From Muribaculaceae bacterium Isolate-002 (NCI) (GTDB taxonomy: Bacteria; Bacteroidota; Bacteroidia; Bacteroidales; Muribaculaceae), in the NCBI GenBank assembly GCA_004102805.1, contig SCEG01000035.1, forward strand, positions 1 through 33,482: 33,482 nt of DNA. The letters are read 5' to 3'. Below the pieces are notes generated by a model. It was not told where the DNA came from and did not search any database. It saw only the letters and a program-made list of their open reading frames with translations. Below, in pieces: positions 24,730 to 33,343 of the stretch. The position numbers and the translations under genes are program-made. Every line of letters starts with the position of its first letter. The first letter of the stretch is position 1.

Positions 24730-25260
24730 ATGAAATCTGTCAAGACCATATACTTAGCCGGAGGCTCTTTCTGGGGCACACAACAATATATCAGAAACTT
24801 CAAGGGTGTGGTGTCGACCTGCATAGGTTATGCCAATTCACTTGTGCCGTCGCCACGCTACCGCGAGGTATGTCAGGGCAGAACGGGCGCAGCCGAATGC
24901 GTCAGAGTCGATTATGACCCTGCACAGATATCTCTTGACAGACTTGTCCGGCTCTTTTTCCTGTCAATCAATCCGACATCGGTCAACCGGCAGGGACGCG
25001 ACATCGGTCCACAATACCGCACCGGCATATATTTCACCGACGCGACCGACGGCAACACAGCTCTGGCCGTAGCCGCAGCGCTCGAAGACTCATACGAGGC
25101 TCCGATAGCGGTCGAAATCATCCCTTTGAAAAATTTCTACCGCGCCGAAAAATCACTTCAGAACTATCTGGAACGCACCCCCGGCGGCCACTGCACGATA
25201 AGCCAGCGCGTAATGGACTACGCCCGGGGCAACAGCAACCGCTACGGGGCTGCCGTATAA
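24730..25260 (+). CDS. msrA: MsrA homologue with serine in place of the catalytic cysteine
   Basis: MsrA reduces methionine-S-sulfoxide through a nucleophilic cysteine in the GCFWG motif. This 176-residue protein is clearly of the family: LAGGSFWGTQ (8-18), GYAN (33-36), TGAAE with E56, NRQGRDIGPQYRTGIYF (86-102, D91 and Y96) and LKNFYRAE (133-140). These correspond to the substrate-binding and proton-donor residues. However the motif reads GGSFWG: the codon at 24766-24768 is TCT, serine 13, where cysteine is required. The usual Tyr-His of AEDYHQ is also changed (AEKSLQ). C155 (GGHC) and C31 remain. The frame is intact and well kept, so it is probably not a decaying gene. It may be a pseudoenzyme or use another residue. 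Two single-nucleotide changes would separate Ser and Cys codons from error, so read support matters. Confidence 0.9.
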   Translation: MKSVKTIYLAGGSFWGTQQYIRNFKGVVSTCIGYANSLVPSPRYREVCQGRTGAAECVRVDYDPAQISLDRLVRLFFLSINPTSVNRQGRDIGPQYRTGIYFTDATDGNTALAVAAALEDSYEAPIAVEIIPLKNFYRAEKSLQNYLERTPGGHCTISQRVMDYARGNSNRYGAAV

Positions 25261-25292
25261 AAAAAACAGTCAGGGGCGCAAATGAGCAGATG

Positions 25293-26312
25293 TCACTCCA
25301 CCTCGGGGCGAAGGTCATAATTATTGCGCAGGCGCTCGAACCGGGCGCCGAAACCGGGCGAGCCGGCGGCTTCGCGCAACATGCGGGTATCTGACATCGG
25401 GTCATACGAACGGATTATCGACTCCGGGGTGACTGTTGCCGCCGCACCTGCCGGTATGCCGGGGTTCATGCGGAAATCAACGCCGAAATGACCGCACAGG
25501 GCGTTGACAGCCATTGTTGTCGCGCGTATCTTGCCGTTAAGCGAATACCCCGCGATGTGAGGAGTGCCGATCGAAACAAGCTGAAGCAACAGCTGAGAAA
25601 TCTCCGGTTCACCCTCCCAGCAGTCAATCACAGCCTTTATCCGGCCGGAAGCTATCGCCTCCGTCAAGTCAGCATTGTCGACCACCTGACCTCGCGCCGA
25701 GTTGATAATCACCGCGCCTGAACGCATAGCAGCCAGCATCTTCGCGTCAGCAAAATGATATGTGGCATGCTCTCCATTTCGGATAAGAGGCACATGAAAT
25801 GTAATCACATCGGCCTGCTTAACAAGCTCTTCGAGCGGCGTGTGGCAGAAATCCGCCTCCCGCTCCGCACGCGGAGGGTCGCATGTCAGCACCCGCATGC
25901 CGAGCTGAGCGCCCCAGTCGGCAACGATGCTTCCCACATGCCCCACACCTACCACACCTATCGTCTTTCCCGTCAGTCCGTCGGGAAAGAGTGACAGCAG
26001 CGACGCATAGACATATTGCGCCACGGCGGGAGCGTTGCACCCCGGAGCCGATGCCACCGTTATACCCTGCGCAGCGCACCACGGCAGGTCGATATGGTCT
26101 GTGCCGATAGTTGCGGTTGCTATGAAACTCACCTTGCTTCCTTCAAGCAGGGCGGCATCACATCGTGTGCGAGTCCGTATTATCATCGCGTCGGCTCCAG
26201 CCACAGCTTCAGGAGTGAATTCCTCCGGAGCGAGACGAGTTACATTGAAATGCTCCGCAAGAGCGTCAGGAACGCAGGGCACATGGCTCTCTATGATAAG
26301 TTCAGGCTTCAT
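25293..26312 (-). CDS. pdxB: Erythronate-4-phosphate dehydrogenase
   Basis: PdxB oxidises 4-phosphoerythronate to 2-oxo-3-hydroxy-4-phosphobutanoate in the DXP-dependent route to pyridoxal 5'-phosphate. The 339-residue protein belongs to the D-2-hydroxyacid dehydrogenases. TATIGTDHIDL (about 89-99), the Rossmann motif GVVGVGHVGS (about 118-127), NSARGQVVDN with the catalytic Arg, CWEGEP with Glu, and TPHIAGYSLNGK with His are all present. The APGCNA segment is typical of PdxB. The C-terminal domain is shorter than in the E. coli enzyme. It starts 4 bp after a membrane-protein gene, as the last gene of a minus-strand group. It converges on the MsrA homologue. Confidence 0.94.
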   Translation of the reverse strand: MKPELIIESHVPCVPDALAEHFNVTRLAPEEFTPEAVAGADAMIIRTRTRCDAALLEGSKVSFIATATIGTDHIDLPWCAAQGITVASAPGCNAPAVAQYVYASLLSLFPDGLTGKTIGVVGVGHVGSIVADWGAQLGMRVLTCDPPRAEREADFCHTPLEELVKQADVITFHVPLIRNGEHATYHFADAKMLAAMRSGAVIINSARGQVVDNADLTEAIASGRIKAVIDCWEGEPEISQLLLQLVSIGTPHIAGYSLNGKIRATTMAVNALCGHFGVDFRMNPGIPAGAAATVTPESIIRSYDPMSDTRMLREAAGSPGFGARFERLRNNYDLRPEVE

Positions 26313-26316
26313 AAGA

Positions 26317-27291
26317 TTACAGATAATAGCAGGCGGAATACAACAGCAGATACACCGCCAGGATTGAAAGTATCACCCACACGCCTCCGCGCGGCTTCCT
26401 TATCGAGAAGTAATGAGCCATCTGATAGGCCGACGTCAGGCAGAGTATGGGGAAGTATACCGAAAGATTGACATAATCGACAATCGAAAACAGCATTGTC
26501 GACAGCAGTAGAAGCGTCAGAAATCCGTTATAGGCACGGAATTTGGCGTTATAGCTCAGGATTTTCATCAGATTGGCGCACATGGCAGCGAAACCCAACA
26601 CCATCGTGATGCCCACGGCCGAGAACACCGTTATCATGTCGGGCAACGACAGATGCGCAAGCGTACTCGTGAAATGCGGCCAGCCGATATCTTCAAAATC
26701 CATCACTCCGAACCCATAGAGTATCCACACCGGACAGAGCAGACCGATAACCATAGCAAGCACCGACCGCAGATTGAGTATCCTCATCTGCGCCAGCCCG
26801 GGTATAACGACCGGAATATAGAACATGAACGCATATTGCACGAGCGATGCCAGCGACAGGATAAAAAACACCAGAAACACACGCCTGTTGGCCGAACTGT
26901 CGCCGTAGCAGCTGAACATAAGGGCCGTGACACCAAGCAGCACGACACACATCAGCGTGCCGCCGTAAAACTGCCCCGAGGCCAGCGGAAGCGACGCCAG
27001 CATCACGAAATAGAGCGACGGCGTCAGCGCCGACGGCGCTCTCATGAAGTTGTAGACCTTGTTGAGCGAGATAAACGAGACCGCCGTAAGCGCCATCAGC
27101 GCCATGCTGACGACAAGCGACAGCACTCCCTGAGGCAGCCAGCGGTTGGGCGACGGAAACACCGTGCCGCGGCTGCCGGTTATCTCGTCGACATGTCCGC
27201 AGCGAAATGCCATATATGTCATGACGGCCGCAAAGACAAGCATCAACGCGGTGAAATTACGCGAATGCAGATAACGGTTCAGACGGTTCAT
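26317..27291 (-). CDS. Multi-pass membrane protein of unknown function
   Basis: A 324-residue integral membrane protein with eight or more hydrophobic segments (for example ALMLVFAAVMTYMAF, VLSLVVSMALMALTAVSFI, MCVVLLGVTALMFS, VFLVFFILSLASLVQYAFMF, VLAMVIGLLCPVWILYGF, VWVILSILAVYLLLYSACYYL). It has no recognised transport or enzyme motif. It lies between purD and pdxB with gaps of 30 and 4 bp. Similar proteins beside purD are, as I recall, common in Bacteroidales. Translational coupling to pdxB is likely. Function unknown. Confidence 0.8.
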   Translation of the reverse strand: MNRLNRYLHSRNFTALMLVFAAVMTYMAFRCGHVDEITGSRGTVFPSPNRWLPQGVLSLVVSMALMALTAVSFISLNKVYNFMRAPSALTPSLYFVMLASLPLASGQFYGGTLMCVVLLGVTALMFSCYGDSSANRRVFLVFFILSLASLVQYAFMFYIPVVIPGLAQMRILNLRSVLAMVIGLLCPVWILYGFGVMDFEDIGWPHFTSTLAHLSLPDMITVFSAVGITMVLGFAAMCANLMKILSYNAKFRAYNGFLTLLLLSTMLFSIVDYVNLSVYFPILCLTSAYQMAHYFSIRKPRGGVWVILSILAVYLLLYSACYYL

Positions 27292-27321
27292 GCCGGAATA
27301 TGTATGGGGCGACGGCTCCCG

Positions 27322-28605
27322 TTATTTTTCTGACTCGAGACGCAGCAGATCCTGACCGATGTCACGGCGCAGGTTCTTGCCGTCGAATTTCACTTTGTCG
27401 GCCGAGCGGTAGCTCTTTGCAAGCGCTTCGGCCACACTGTCGGCCATCGAGCTGACAGAGATGACACGGCCGCCCGAAGTGACGAGCTGTCCGTTGTCGT
27501 CGACCTTGGTGCCGGCATGGAAGAGTATGCTCTCATCTATCTGACCGTCGACTGCTATCTCCTTGCCCTTGGCATAGCTGCCGGGATAACCGCCCGACAC
27601 AAGCATCACCGTGACGGCAGCACGCTCATTGATTGCAAGGGGCAGATTGCCTAAATTGCCTTCGGCCGCAGCCTTGAGAAGCTCGGGCAGGTCAGAGTCG
27701 ACGCGCAGCATGACAGCCTCTGTCTCCGGGTCGCCCATACGCACGTTATATTCTATCACCATAGGCTCGCCGCCCACGCTTATCAGACCCAGGAATATGA
27801 AACCGCGGTACACGATGCCGTCCTTGCGCAGGCCGTCGATTGTCGGACGTATGATGCGGCTGTCGACCTTGGCCATGAATTCGTCATCAGCAAACACCAC
27901 GGGGCTCACAGCGCCCATACCGCCGGTGTTGAGTCCGGTGTCACCCTCGCCGATGCGCTTATAGTCTTTGGCTACGGGGAGCACGCGGTAACCGCCGTTG
28001 CCGTCGGTAAGCACGAACACCGAGCATTCGATGCCCGACAGGAATTCCTCTATCACCACCGTCGCCGACGACTTGCCGAACATGCCGCCGAGCATATCGG
28101 CGAGAGCAGCCTTTGCCTCATCAAGAGAATCGATTATGAGCACACCTTTGCCTGCGGCAAGGCCGTCGGCCTTGAGCACGTAGGGAGCCTGAAGCGACTC
28201 GAGAAAGCGGTAGCCGTCATCGATTGTATCGGCGGTAAAACTCTGATAGCGCGCGGTGGGGATGCCGTGGCGCGACATGAACGCCTTTGCGAAGTCCTTG
28301 CTGCCTTCAAGCGCGGCGCCTGCCTTCGACGGGCCTGCCACAAGAACGCCGCATGAGGCGAAACGGTCGTAGATGCCCGCTACGAGCGGATCTTCGTTGC
28401 CGGGCACAATCATATCGATACCGTTGTCGGCCACAAAACGCTCGATGGCGTCAAAATCAAGCGGCGAAAGCGCCACATTGGTTCCATACTGCGCTGTTCC
28501 GCCGTTGCCGGGAGCGATATACAGTTTGTCGACGAGAGGACTTTGCGACATTTTCCATGCCAGAGCCGATTCGCGGCCTCCGGAGCCAAGAAGAAGGATG
28601 TTCAT
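27322..28605 (-). CDS. purD: Phosphoribosylamine--glycine ligase
   Basis: PurD (GAR synthetase) joins phosphoribosylamine to glycine with ATP, the second step of purine synthesis. The 427-residue protein has the full ATP-grasp plan: MNILLLGSGGRESALAWKM at the start (N domain), SKDFAKAFMSRHGIPTA, LKADGLAAGKGV (ATP-binding lysines) and VVIEEFLSGIECSVF, then FLGLISVGGEPMVIEYNVRMGDPETE, the PurD signature (about 277-302). Length is normal. The gene belongs to a minus-strand group with an RNA methyltransferase (61 bp upstream) and a membrane protein. purB is about 23 kb away on the other strand. Confidence 0.97.
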   Translation of the reverse strand: MNILLLGSGGRESALAWKMSQSPLVDKLYIAPGNGGTAQYGTNVALSPLDFDAIERFVADNGIDMIVPGNEDPLVAGIYDRFASCGVLVAGPSKAGAALEGSKDFAKAFMSRHGIPTARYQSFTADTIDDGYRFLESLQAPYVLKADGLAAGKGVLIIDSLDEAKAALADMLGGMFGKSSATVVIEEFLSGIECSVFVLTDGNGGYRVLPVAKDYKRIGEGDTGLNTGGMGAVSPVVFADDEFMAKVDSRIIRPTIDGLRKDGIVYRGFIFLGLISVGGEPMVIEYNVRMGDPETEAVMLRVDSDLPELLKAAAEGNLGNLPLAINERAAVTVMLVSGGYPGSYAKGKEIAVDGQIDESILFHAGTKVDDNGQLVTSGGRVISVSSMADSVAEALAKSYRSADKVKFDGKNLRRDIGQDLLRLESEK

Positions 28606-28666
28606 TATATATGATGATTGTAATTGTAAATTATGAATTGTGTTATCGCGTAAGCGCTTGCGTTGA

Positions 28667-30265
28667 TTAAGAATTCTTGTTGCGCGGGCGCATCTTCACA
28701 CCCGGTTTCGCAAGCGACGGCTGACGTCCGGTGATGCTTCTGAGAGCAGCCTCGTTGCGGCGCACTGCCAGCGGATTTTCGCTCTCTGCGGGAGCTTCCC
28801 GACGGTCATCGTCAAAACGGCGCTTGCCGAAATTGCGGCCGCGGCGGTCATCGCCACGGAAACGATCGCCGCGCTCGCTGTCACGGTTATATCTGTCACG
28901 GCGGTTGAAACCTCCGCCACGTGATGCATAACGCTCCTCGAGCTTGTTGCGGGGAGAGGCGTAGCGGGCTTCGTCGCCTTCGTCGTTGGCGGCTCTTCGG
29001 CGGCGGTCGTCATTAAACTTGCGTGTCATCTTGCGGTCGCCACGGTCACGGTCGCCACGGTCGGAGCGTGCGCCGGGCTGCGACTCGCCGTGGTGTATCT
29101 TGCCGCCCGCCTTGCGGAACGACTTGTAGTCGCCCTCGAATATCTCATACTCGCGCAGCTCGCATTCGAGCGCGCCGTTGAGTATCGGCATTTTGGTCGA
29201 GGCCGACAGATGTATCATGTCGAAATATTCCTTGCGATATCCGATAATCCATGCGTGGTAGCCCTTGAACACATTTTTGAGCTTGTTGCCGATAAGTTCG
29301 TAGAGCCCTTCCATGTCGTCGGCTGAAATACGTTCGCCGTAAGGAGGATTGGTGATGAGCACGCCGTTGGCCGGAGCCGAAGTCCACTGCGACAGCGGCT
29401 TGACCTGAATGTCGACATAGCGGGCCACGCCTGCGCTCTTGATGTTGCGCGTGGCGATATCGACAGCTTTGGGCGATATGTCGGCGCCATAGATTTTATG
29501 ACGGAACTCACGCTCGCCGGAGTCGTCGTTATAGATTGAGTCGAAAAGGTCGGCGTCGAAGTTTTTCCAGTTTTCAAACGCGAAGCTCTTGCGGTAGATG
29601 CCGGGATTGATGTTGGCGGCAATCAGAGCGGCCTCGACGAGAAATGTGCCGGAACCGCACATCGGGTCGACCAGCGGGCATTCGCCGCGCCAGCCTGAGC
29701 GGAGTATGATGCCGGCGGCAAGCACTTCGTTGATAGGGGCTTCTGTCTGCGCCACGCGGTAGCCGCGCTTGTGGAGCGATTCACCCGAAGAGTCGAGCGA
29801 GAGGGTGACACGGTCGCCGGCGATGTGCACGTTGATCATCACGTCGGCGTCCTGCAGACGCACTCCGGGACGCTTGTCGTTGCCGTAGCGGTCGCGGAAC
29901 CAGTCGACAATTGCATCTTTCACCCTGTAGGTAACAAACTGCGAGTGGGTGAACTCATCGCTGAACGCGACAGTATCGATCGAGAAAGTCTTGTCAATCG
30001 ACAGCACCGAACTCCAGTCAAACTCCTTTACAGAGTCGTAGAGCGAGTCGGTGTCGGTCGCGATGAATTTATATATCGGTTTAAGTATGCGCAACGCCGT
30101 GCGGCAGCACAGATTGGCTTTGTAAAGCATAGCGAGGTCGCCCTCGAAAGCCACCATACGGCGGCCGGGCATCACATTTGCGGCACCCAGGCCTCGCAAT
30201 TCCTCGGCAAGCACCTCTTCCAGTCCCTGGAAGGTCTTGGCCACCATTTCAAAATTCTCGTTCAT
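28667..30265 (-). CDS. THUMP-domain class I SAM-dependent RNA methyltransferase with disordered basic C-terminal tail
   Basis: This is a member of the RlmL N-terminal-half family (COG0116), which methylates guanine N2 in 23S rRNA in E. coli. Residues about 5-160 are the ferredoxin-like and THUMP RNA-binding part. The Rossmann methyltransferase shows DPMCGSGTFLVEAALIAANI (200-219; SAM binding), GADISPKAVDIATRN and NPPYGER (306-312; catalytic NPPY). The catalytic part ends at about residue 387. From there to 532 the sequence is low-complexity and rich in Arg, Asp, Gly and Asn (SDRGDRDRGDRK, NRRDRYNRDSERGDRFRGDD), and so probably disordered and RNA-binding. The exact target base is not known. 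It begins 3 bp after the serine acetyltransferase gene ends, and purD follows. Confidence 0.92.
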   Translation of the reverse strand: MNENFEMVAKTFQGLEEVLAEELRGLGAANVMPGRRMVAFEGDLAMLYKANLCCRTALRILKPIYKFIATDTDSLYDSVKEFDWSSVLSIDKTFSIDTVAFSDEFTHSQFVTYRVKDAIVDWFRDRYGNDKRPGVRLQDADVMINVHIAGDRVTLSLDSSGESLHKRGYRVAQTEAPINEVLAAGIILRSGWRGECPLVDPMCGSGTFLVEAALIAANINPGIYRKSFAFENWKNFDADLFDSIYNDDSGEREFRHKIYGADISPKAVDIATRNIKSAGVARYVDIQVKPLSQWTSAPANGVLITNPPYGERISADDMEGLYELIGNKLKNVFKGYHAWIIGYRKEYFDMIHLSASTKMPILNGALECELREYEIFEGDYKSFRKAGGKIHHGESQPGARSDRGDRDRGDRKMTRKFNDDRRRRAANDEGDEARYASPRNKLEERYASRGGGFNRRDRYNRDSERGDRFRGDDRRGRNFGKRRFDDDRREAPAESENPLAVRRNEAALRSITGRQPSLAKPGVKMRPRNKNS

Positions 30266-30268
30266 CTG

Positions 30269-31183
30269 TTATCGTGAAAGATTGTTGTTAAGTCTAATTG
30301 TATTGTCGGCACGCGCCTGAAGCACGATGCTGCCCGGCTCCACATCGTCGGCCACCCAGATGTTGCCACCGATCACGGAGTCGGAGCCGACTGTGATGCG
30401 TCCCAATATTGTCGAATTGGCATAAATCACCACATTGTCGCCTATGATGGGGTGGCGTGCAAGCCCCTTGACCGGATTGCCCCCTTCGTCGGTGGGGAAG
30501 CTTCGCGCCCCCAGTGTGACACCTTGATAGAGCTTCACGTTATCGCCGATAATGGCAGTCTCGCCGATCACCACGCCTGTGCCGTGGTCAATCATGAATG
30601 ACTTGCCGATAGTGGCTCCGGGGTGTATGTCAATGCCGGTCTCGCGGTGGGCACGCTCGCATATCATGCGCGGCAGCACCGGCACGCCGAGACGGTAGAG
30701 CATGTTGGCCACACGATAGTTGGTTATTGCTCTGATAGCGGGATAACTGCATATAACTTCGTCGACTGACACTGCCGCCGGATCACCCAGATATATGGCG
30801 CGGGCATCGAGGGCAAGAGCCTCGCGCACAAGCGGAAGCCCGGCAATAAATTCCTCTGTCACAGCCTCGCAGCAGGCATCGTCAGTCACTTCGCCGCGCT
30901 GCCGGTCGAGCATGGCGAATGCGGCGCGCACCTGCACCGACAATAATTGACCGAGACGGTCTACCGTCGTGCCGAGCCAATACAGCGGATTTTGACGCGG
31001 AGTGATGTGATGGCCGAAATGACCTGGAAATATGATAGTGCGCACAAGGTCAATTATCTCATCGACAGCAATCTGCGAAGGAAGAGCCACATCCTCGCCT
31101 GCATTCACGCCAACCTGCCGCAGCGACTCGACGGCAAGCAGCCGGTCGACCGTATCGCTTATTATCTGTCGATATTTATCCAT
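30269..31183 (-). CDS. cysE: Serine O-acetyltransferase
   Basis: The enzyme makes O-acetylserine from serine and acetyl-CoA, the first step in cysteine synthesis. The C-terminal part (about 190-304) is a left-handed beta-helix of hexapeptide repeats: [46 protein letters not shown] and [19 protein letters not shown]. The HPGA and [10 protein letters not shown] segments carry the catalytic Asp/His pair. The N-terminal 150 residues are helical, as in the longer EpsC-type form. The ATG at 31183 follows GGAAAATT and is preferred over a GTG eight codons upstream. A -7 box on the minus strand lies 41 nt before it. It leads a minus-strand group with the RNA methyltransferase 3 bp downstream. Confidence 0.93.
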   Translation of the reverse strand: MDKYRQIISDTVDRLLAVESLRQVGVNAGEDVALPSQIAVDEIIDLVRTIIFPGHFGHHITPRQNPLYWLGTTVDRLGQLLSVQVRAAFAMLDRQRGEVTDDACCEAVTEEFIAGLPLVREALALDARAIYLGDPAAVSVDEVICSYPAIRAITNYRVANMLYRLGVPVLPRMICERAHRETGIDIHPGATIGKSFMIDHGTGVVIGETAIIGDNVKLYQGVTLGARSFPTDEGGNPVKGLARHPIIGDNVVIYANSTILGRITVGSDSVIGGNIWVADDVEPGSIVLQARADNTIRLNNNLSR

Positions 31184-31223
31184 AATTTTCCGTTTATGAC
31201 GCGCCACTTGCGCTATCAGTCAG

Positions 31224-31231
31224 CAAAGGTA
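31224..31231 (-). promoter_or_regulatory. Candidate -7 box for the serine acetyltransferase group
   Basis: The minus strand reads TACCTTTG, an exact TAnnTTTG match, 41 nt before the preferred start. A clean TTTG -33 box was not found at 19-20 nt. Confidence 0.6.
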
Positions 31232-31298
31232 ATAATTTTCATTGAAACCGCCTAACTTCAATACCCCCGATTTTCACAATGACGCACTGAAAACCGAC

Positions 31299-31340
31299 AA
31301 CAGAAAGCGGCCGGAGTCTATGCCCCGGCCGCCTGCTGTT
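31299..31340 (-). terminator. Terminator after the alpha-amylase gene
   Basis: Arms AACAGAAAGCGGCCGG (31299-31314) and CCGGCCGCCTGCTGTT (31325-31340) pair over 16 bp with two mismatches around a 10-nt loop. On the minus strand it lies 19 nt after the amylase stop and runs into T-rich sequence. Confidence 0.75.
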
Positions 31341-31358
31341 ATTCTATTATAGTGAAGA

Positions 31359-33167
31359 TTATCTCACAATCTCTTTTGTCACTTTGTTGCCGCGAACCAC
31401 TATGTAGAGGCCTGCCGACGGGTTGTCGACACGCACGCCCTGCATGTTGTAGTATACCGGAACGACATCACCGTCAGCCGCTTCGACTTCATCTACGCCT
31501 GATGTGTTTGAGATAGTCACCTGCATGTTCTTCAGGTCGGCAACCACTTTATATGTGCCGGGAGCCGCTTTCCATGAATATGCCGAGCTTGCGTTGACAT
31601 TGGCCGGGAATAGCTTGATTGGTGCCGTTGTGCTGATTACGGCATCTGTTGTGGCCGCGCCATAGCGGTCGGTGCCGTTGACGATATCCCATGTGGCGCC
31701 TTTTGAGGTGACAAGCGAGAAATAGGTGTAGGTGTCCTTGGCTGCCGCAGGCATCTCCACTTTGTTCCAGGTGTAGACGCCGTCTTTAGACGCGTCGGCA
31801 GCCACAGATGTTGCGGGGTTCCAGTCGTTGAGATTGCCTATGATATAGAGGTCGGAGGGATAAGTGACGTCATCGTCACCGCCGCCACCGCCCCCCTGCA
31901 CTCCGGTTTTTGTCCAGATGCAGTAGTCGGTGCCCGACGCCTTTATGTCATTGTCGGTGTAGCCTGAGGGGGAAACCATAGCCGAACCGATTTTCACGAC
32001 CAGTGTGCCTTTCGAGCCGACAACCTCAGCCATGTAGCAGTTGCTGGCCGACTGGAGCACTGTCACCTTTGAGTTGTTGTGCACGCCGACGGCATTGCGC
32101 ACGGCTATCATCTGCTTGATCTGGCTCTTATGTTGCGACCAGTGGGGCCAGAACACACACGGTGTGCCCGGCGAGCAGAGCATGAACGCATTGGCGGCAA
32201 GCACGTTGCCGGTGAATTTGCTGCCGTCGCGATAGGTGTCGTGGTTGTCGACAAATGTCACTGCCAGCTGCGAATAGCCGAAGTGTATCATGCCGGCAGG
32301 CTGATTGTTAGTGCCGTTGGCTTTCCATACGAGCTTGCGGAGGTCGCCGGAGGCAAAGGCTTCGTTGACAGCATATTTGAAAGGGAAGTCGAAAGCGGCC
32401 GACTCTTTGCCTGTGGCCTCGATCCATGAAGCCACGGCGTCATAGTTGCCGTCCCAGTATTCGCCTACCGAGAAGGTCGGTTTTGAATACTGGTTGTAGA
32501 TTTTTGTATACTGGCCGCCATAACCTTTTACCATGTCGTAGCGGAAACCGGCATACCCCATATCTTCGAGGAGGAATTTGCAATAGTTCTTGCAGTTTTC
32601 CTGCACGTTGGCGTTGGTGTGGTCGAGGTCGCGCGAGCCGTTGAAATCCTCGCCCGTGTCGGCGGCTCCTGTGCCATGACTCTGTCCGGGCTGGCTGTTT
32701 ACCTCATCGGTGCGGCAGATGCCGTCGAGACCTATCTGCCATGTTTTGCCGTTCCATGTTTCAGCGGGGAAATCTGTCCAGTTGCTTTTGCCCGAGCGGT
32801 GGTTGATTACCACATCCTCGATGATGCCTGTACCTTTTTCTTTGAAGGCCTTGATCATGGAGCGGAGTTCGGCTTCAGTACCCCAGCATGTGTTGTGGTT
32901 GGTGAACCAATATACAGGGTCATAACCGTTTCCGGGATTGGAAGCGGGTTTTGCCGAGTTGGGCACCCAGATGAGTTTGAAAGACTGACTTAGTTCGTCG
33001 GACTGAGCCTCCAGTTTGCTCCAGCCGGTGACATTCCAGCTGTCCCAGTAAAAACCCTGTAACATTACGCCTTCATAATTGGCAGGCCATCCGATGGCAT
33101 CCGCGCTGAACGATGCAGCGCCCGCCGCCATAGCTGCCGCCAGCATCACGCCTTTTAGCAATTTCAT
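31359..33167 (-). CDS. Secreted GH13 alpha-amylase with C-terminal carbohydrate-binding-like domain and sorting tail
   Basis: A 602-residue exported glycoside hydrolase acting on alpha-1,4-glucans. Residues 1-24 are a signal peptide. The GH13 barrel spans about 28-420 with the four conserved regions: DVVINH (118-123), GFRYDMVKG with nucleophile D211, VGEYWDG with acid/base E236, and FVDNHD (305-310) with the transition-state Asp D310. A Gly-rich/Asp linker (GGGGGGDDD, about 427-435) leads to a second domain (about 440-555, LYIIGNLNDWNPATS) resembling SusE/SusF-type or CBM starch-binding sandwiches. The last 45 residues (VPVYYNMQGVRVDNPSAGLYIVVRG) match a Bacteroidota C-terminal sorting/anchor tail. 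It has its own promoter and terminator. No SusCD genes are adjacent. Confidence 0.93.
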   Translation of the reverse strand: MKLLKGVMLAAAMAAGAASFSADAIGWPANYEGVMLQGFYWDSWNVTGWSKLEAQSDELSQSFKLIWVPNSAKPASNPGNGYDPVYWFTNHNTCWGTEAELRSMIKAFKEKGTGIIEDVVINHRSGKSNWTDFPAETWNGKTWQIGLDGICRTDEVNSQPGQSHGTGAADTGEDFNGSRDLDHTNANVQENCKNYCKFLLEDMGYAGFRYDMVKGYGGQYTKIYNQYSKPTFSVGEYWDGNYDAVASWIEATGKESAAFDFPFKYAVNEAFASGDLRKLVWKANGTNNQPAGMIHFGYSQLAVTFVDNHDTYRDGSKFTGNVLAANAFMLCSPGTPCVFWPHWSQHKSQIKQMIAVRNAVGVHNNSKVTVLQSASNCYMAEVVGSKGTLVVKIGSAMVSPSGYTDNDIKASGTDYCIWTKTGVQGGGGGGDDDVTYPSDLYIIGNLNDWNPATSVAADASKDGVYTWNKVEMPAAAKDTYTYFSLVTSKGATWDIVNGTDRYGAATTDAVISTTAPIKLFPANVNASSAYSWKAAPGTYKVVADLKNMQVTISNTSGVDEVEAADGDVVPVYYNMQGVRVDNPSAGLYIVVRGNKVTKEIVR

Positions 33168-33250
33168 GATAAAAATTAAATTTAAGAATATAATATAATG
33201 ATTAGTCTGATATGTCGTTCCTCAGCGGGGCGAGACATCATTGCAAACTG

Positions 33251-33281
33251 CAAAATTACAATATTTTTCAATAAAAGCAAA
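33251..33281 (-). promoter_or_regulatory. Alpha-amylase promoter
   Basis: On the minus strand TTTG (complement of 33278-33281) and TAATTTTG (complement of 33251-33258) match the -33 and -7 boxes with a 19-nt spacer. The start codon is 84 nt further on. Confidence 0.85.
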
Positions 33282-33313
33282 TTTATTGCAAAAACGGCAT
33301 TCACACCCGATTT

Positions 33314-33343
33314 TTTGTATTTCACAGATTTTTAGTACCTTTG
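33314..33343 (+). promoter_or_regulatory. Outward promoter facing the right edge
   Basis: TTTG at 33314-33317 and TACCTTTG at 33336-33343 match the -33 and -7 boxes with an 18-nt spacer. It points away from the amylase gene, toward something beyond the window. Confidence 0.65.
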
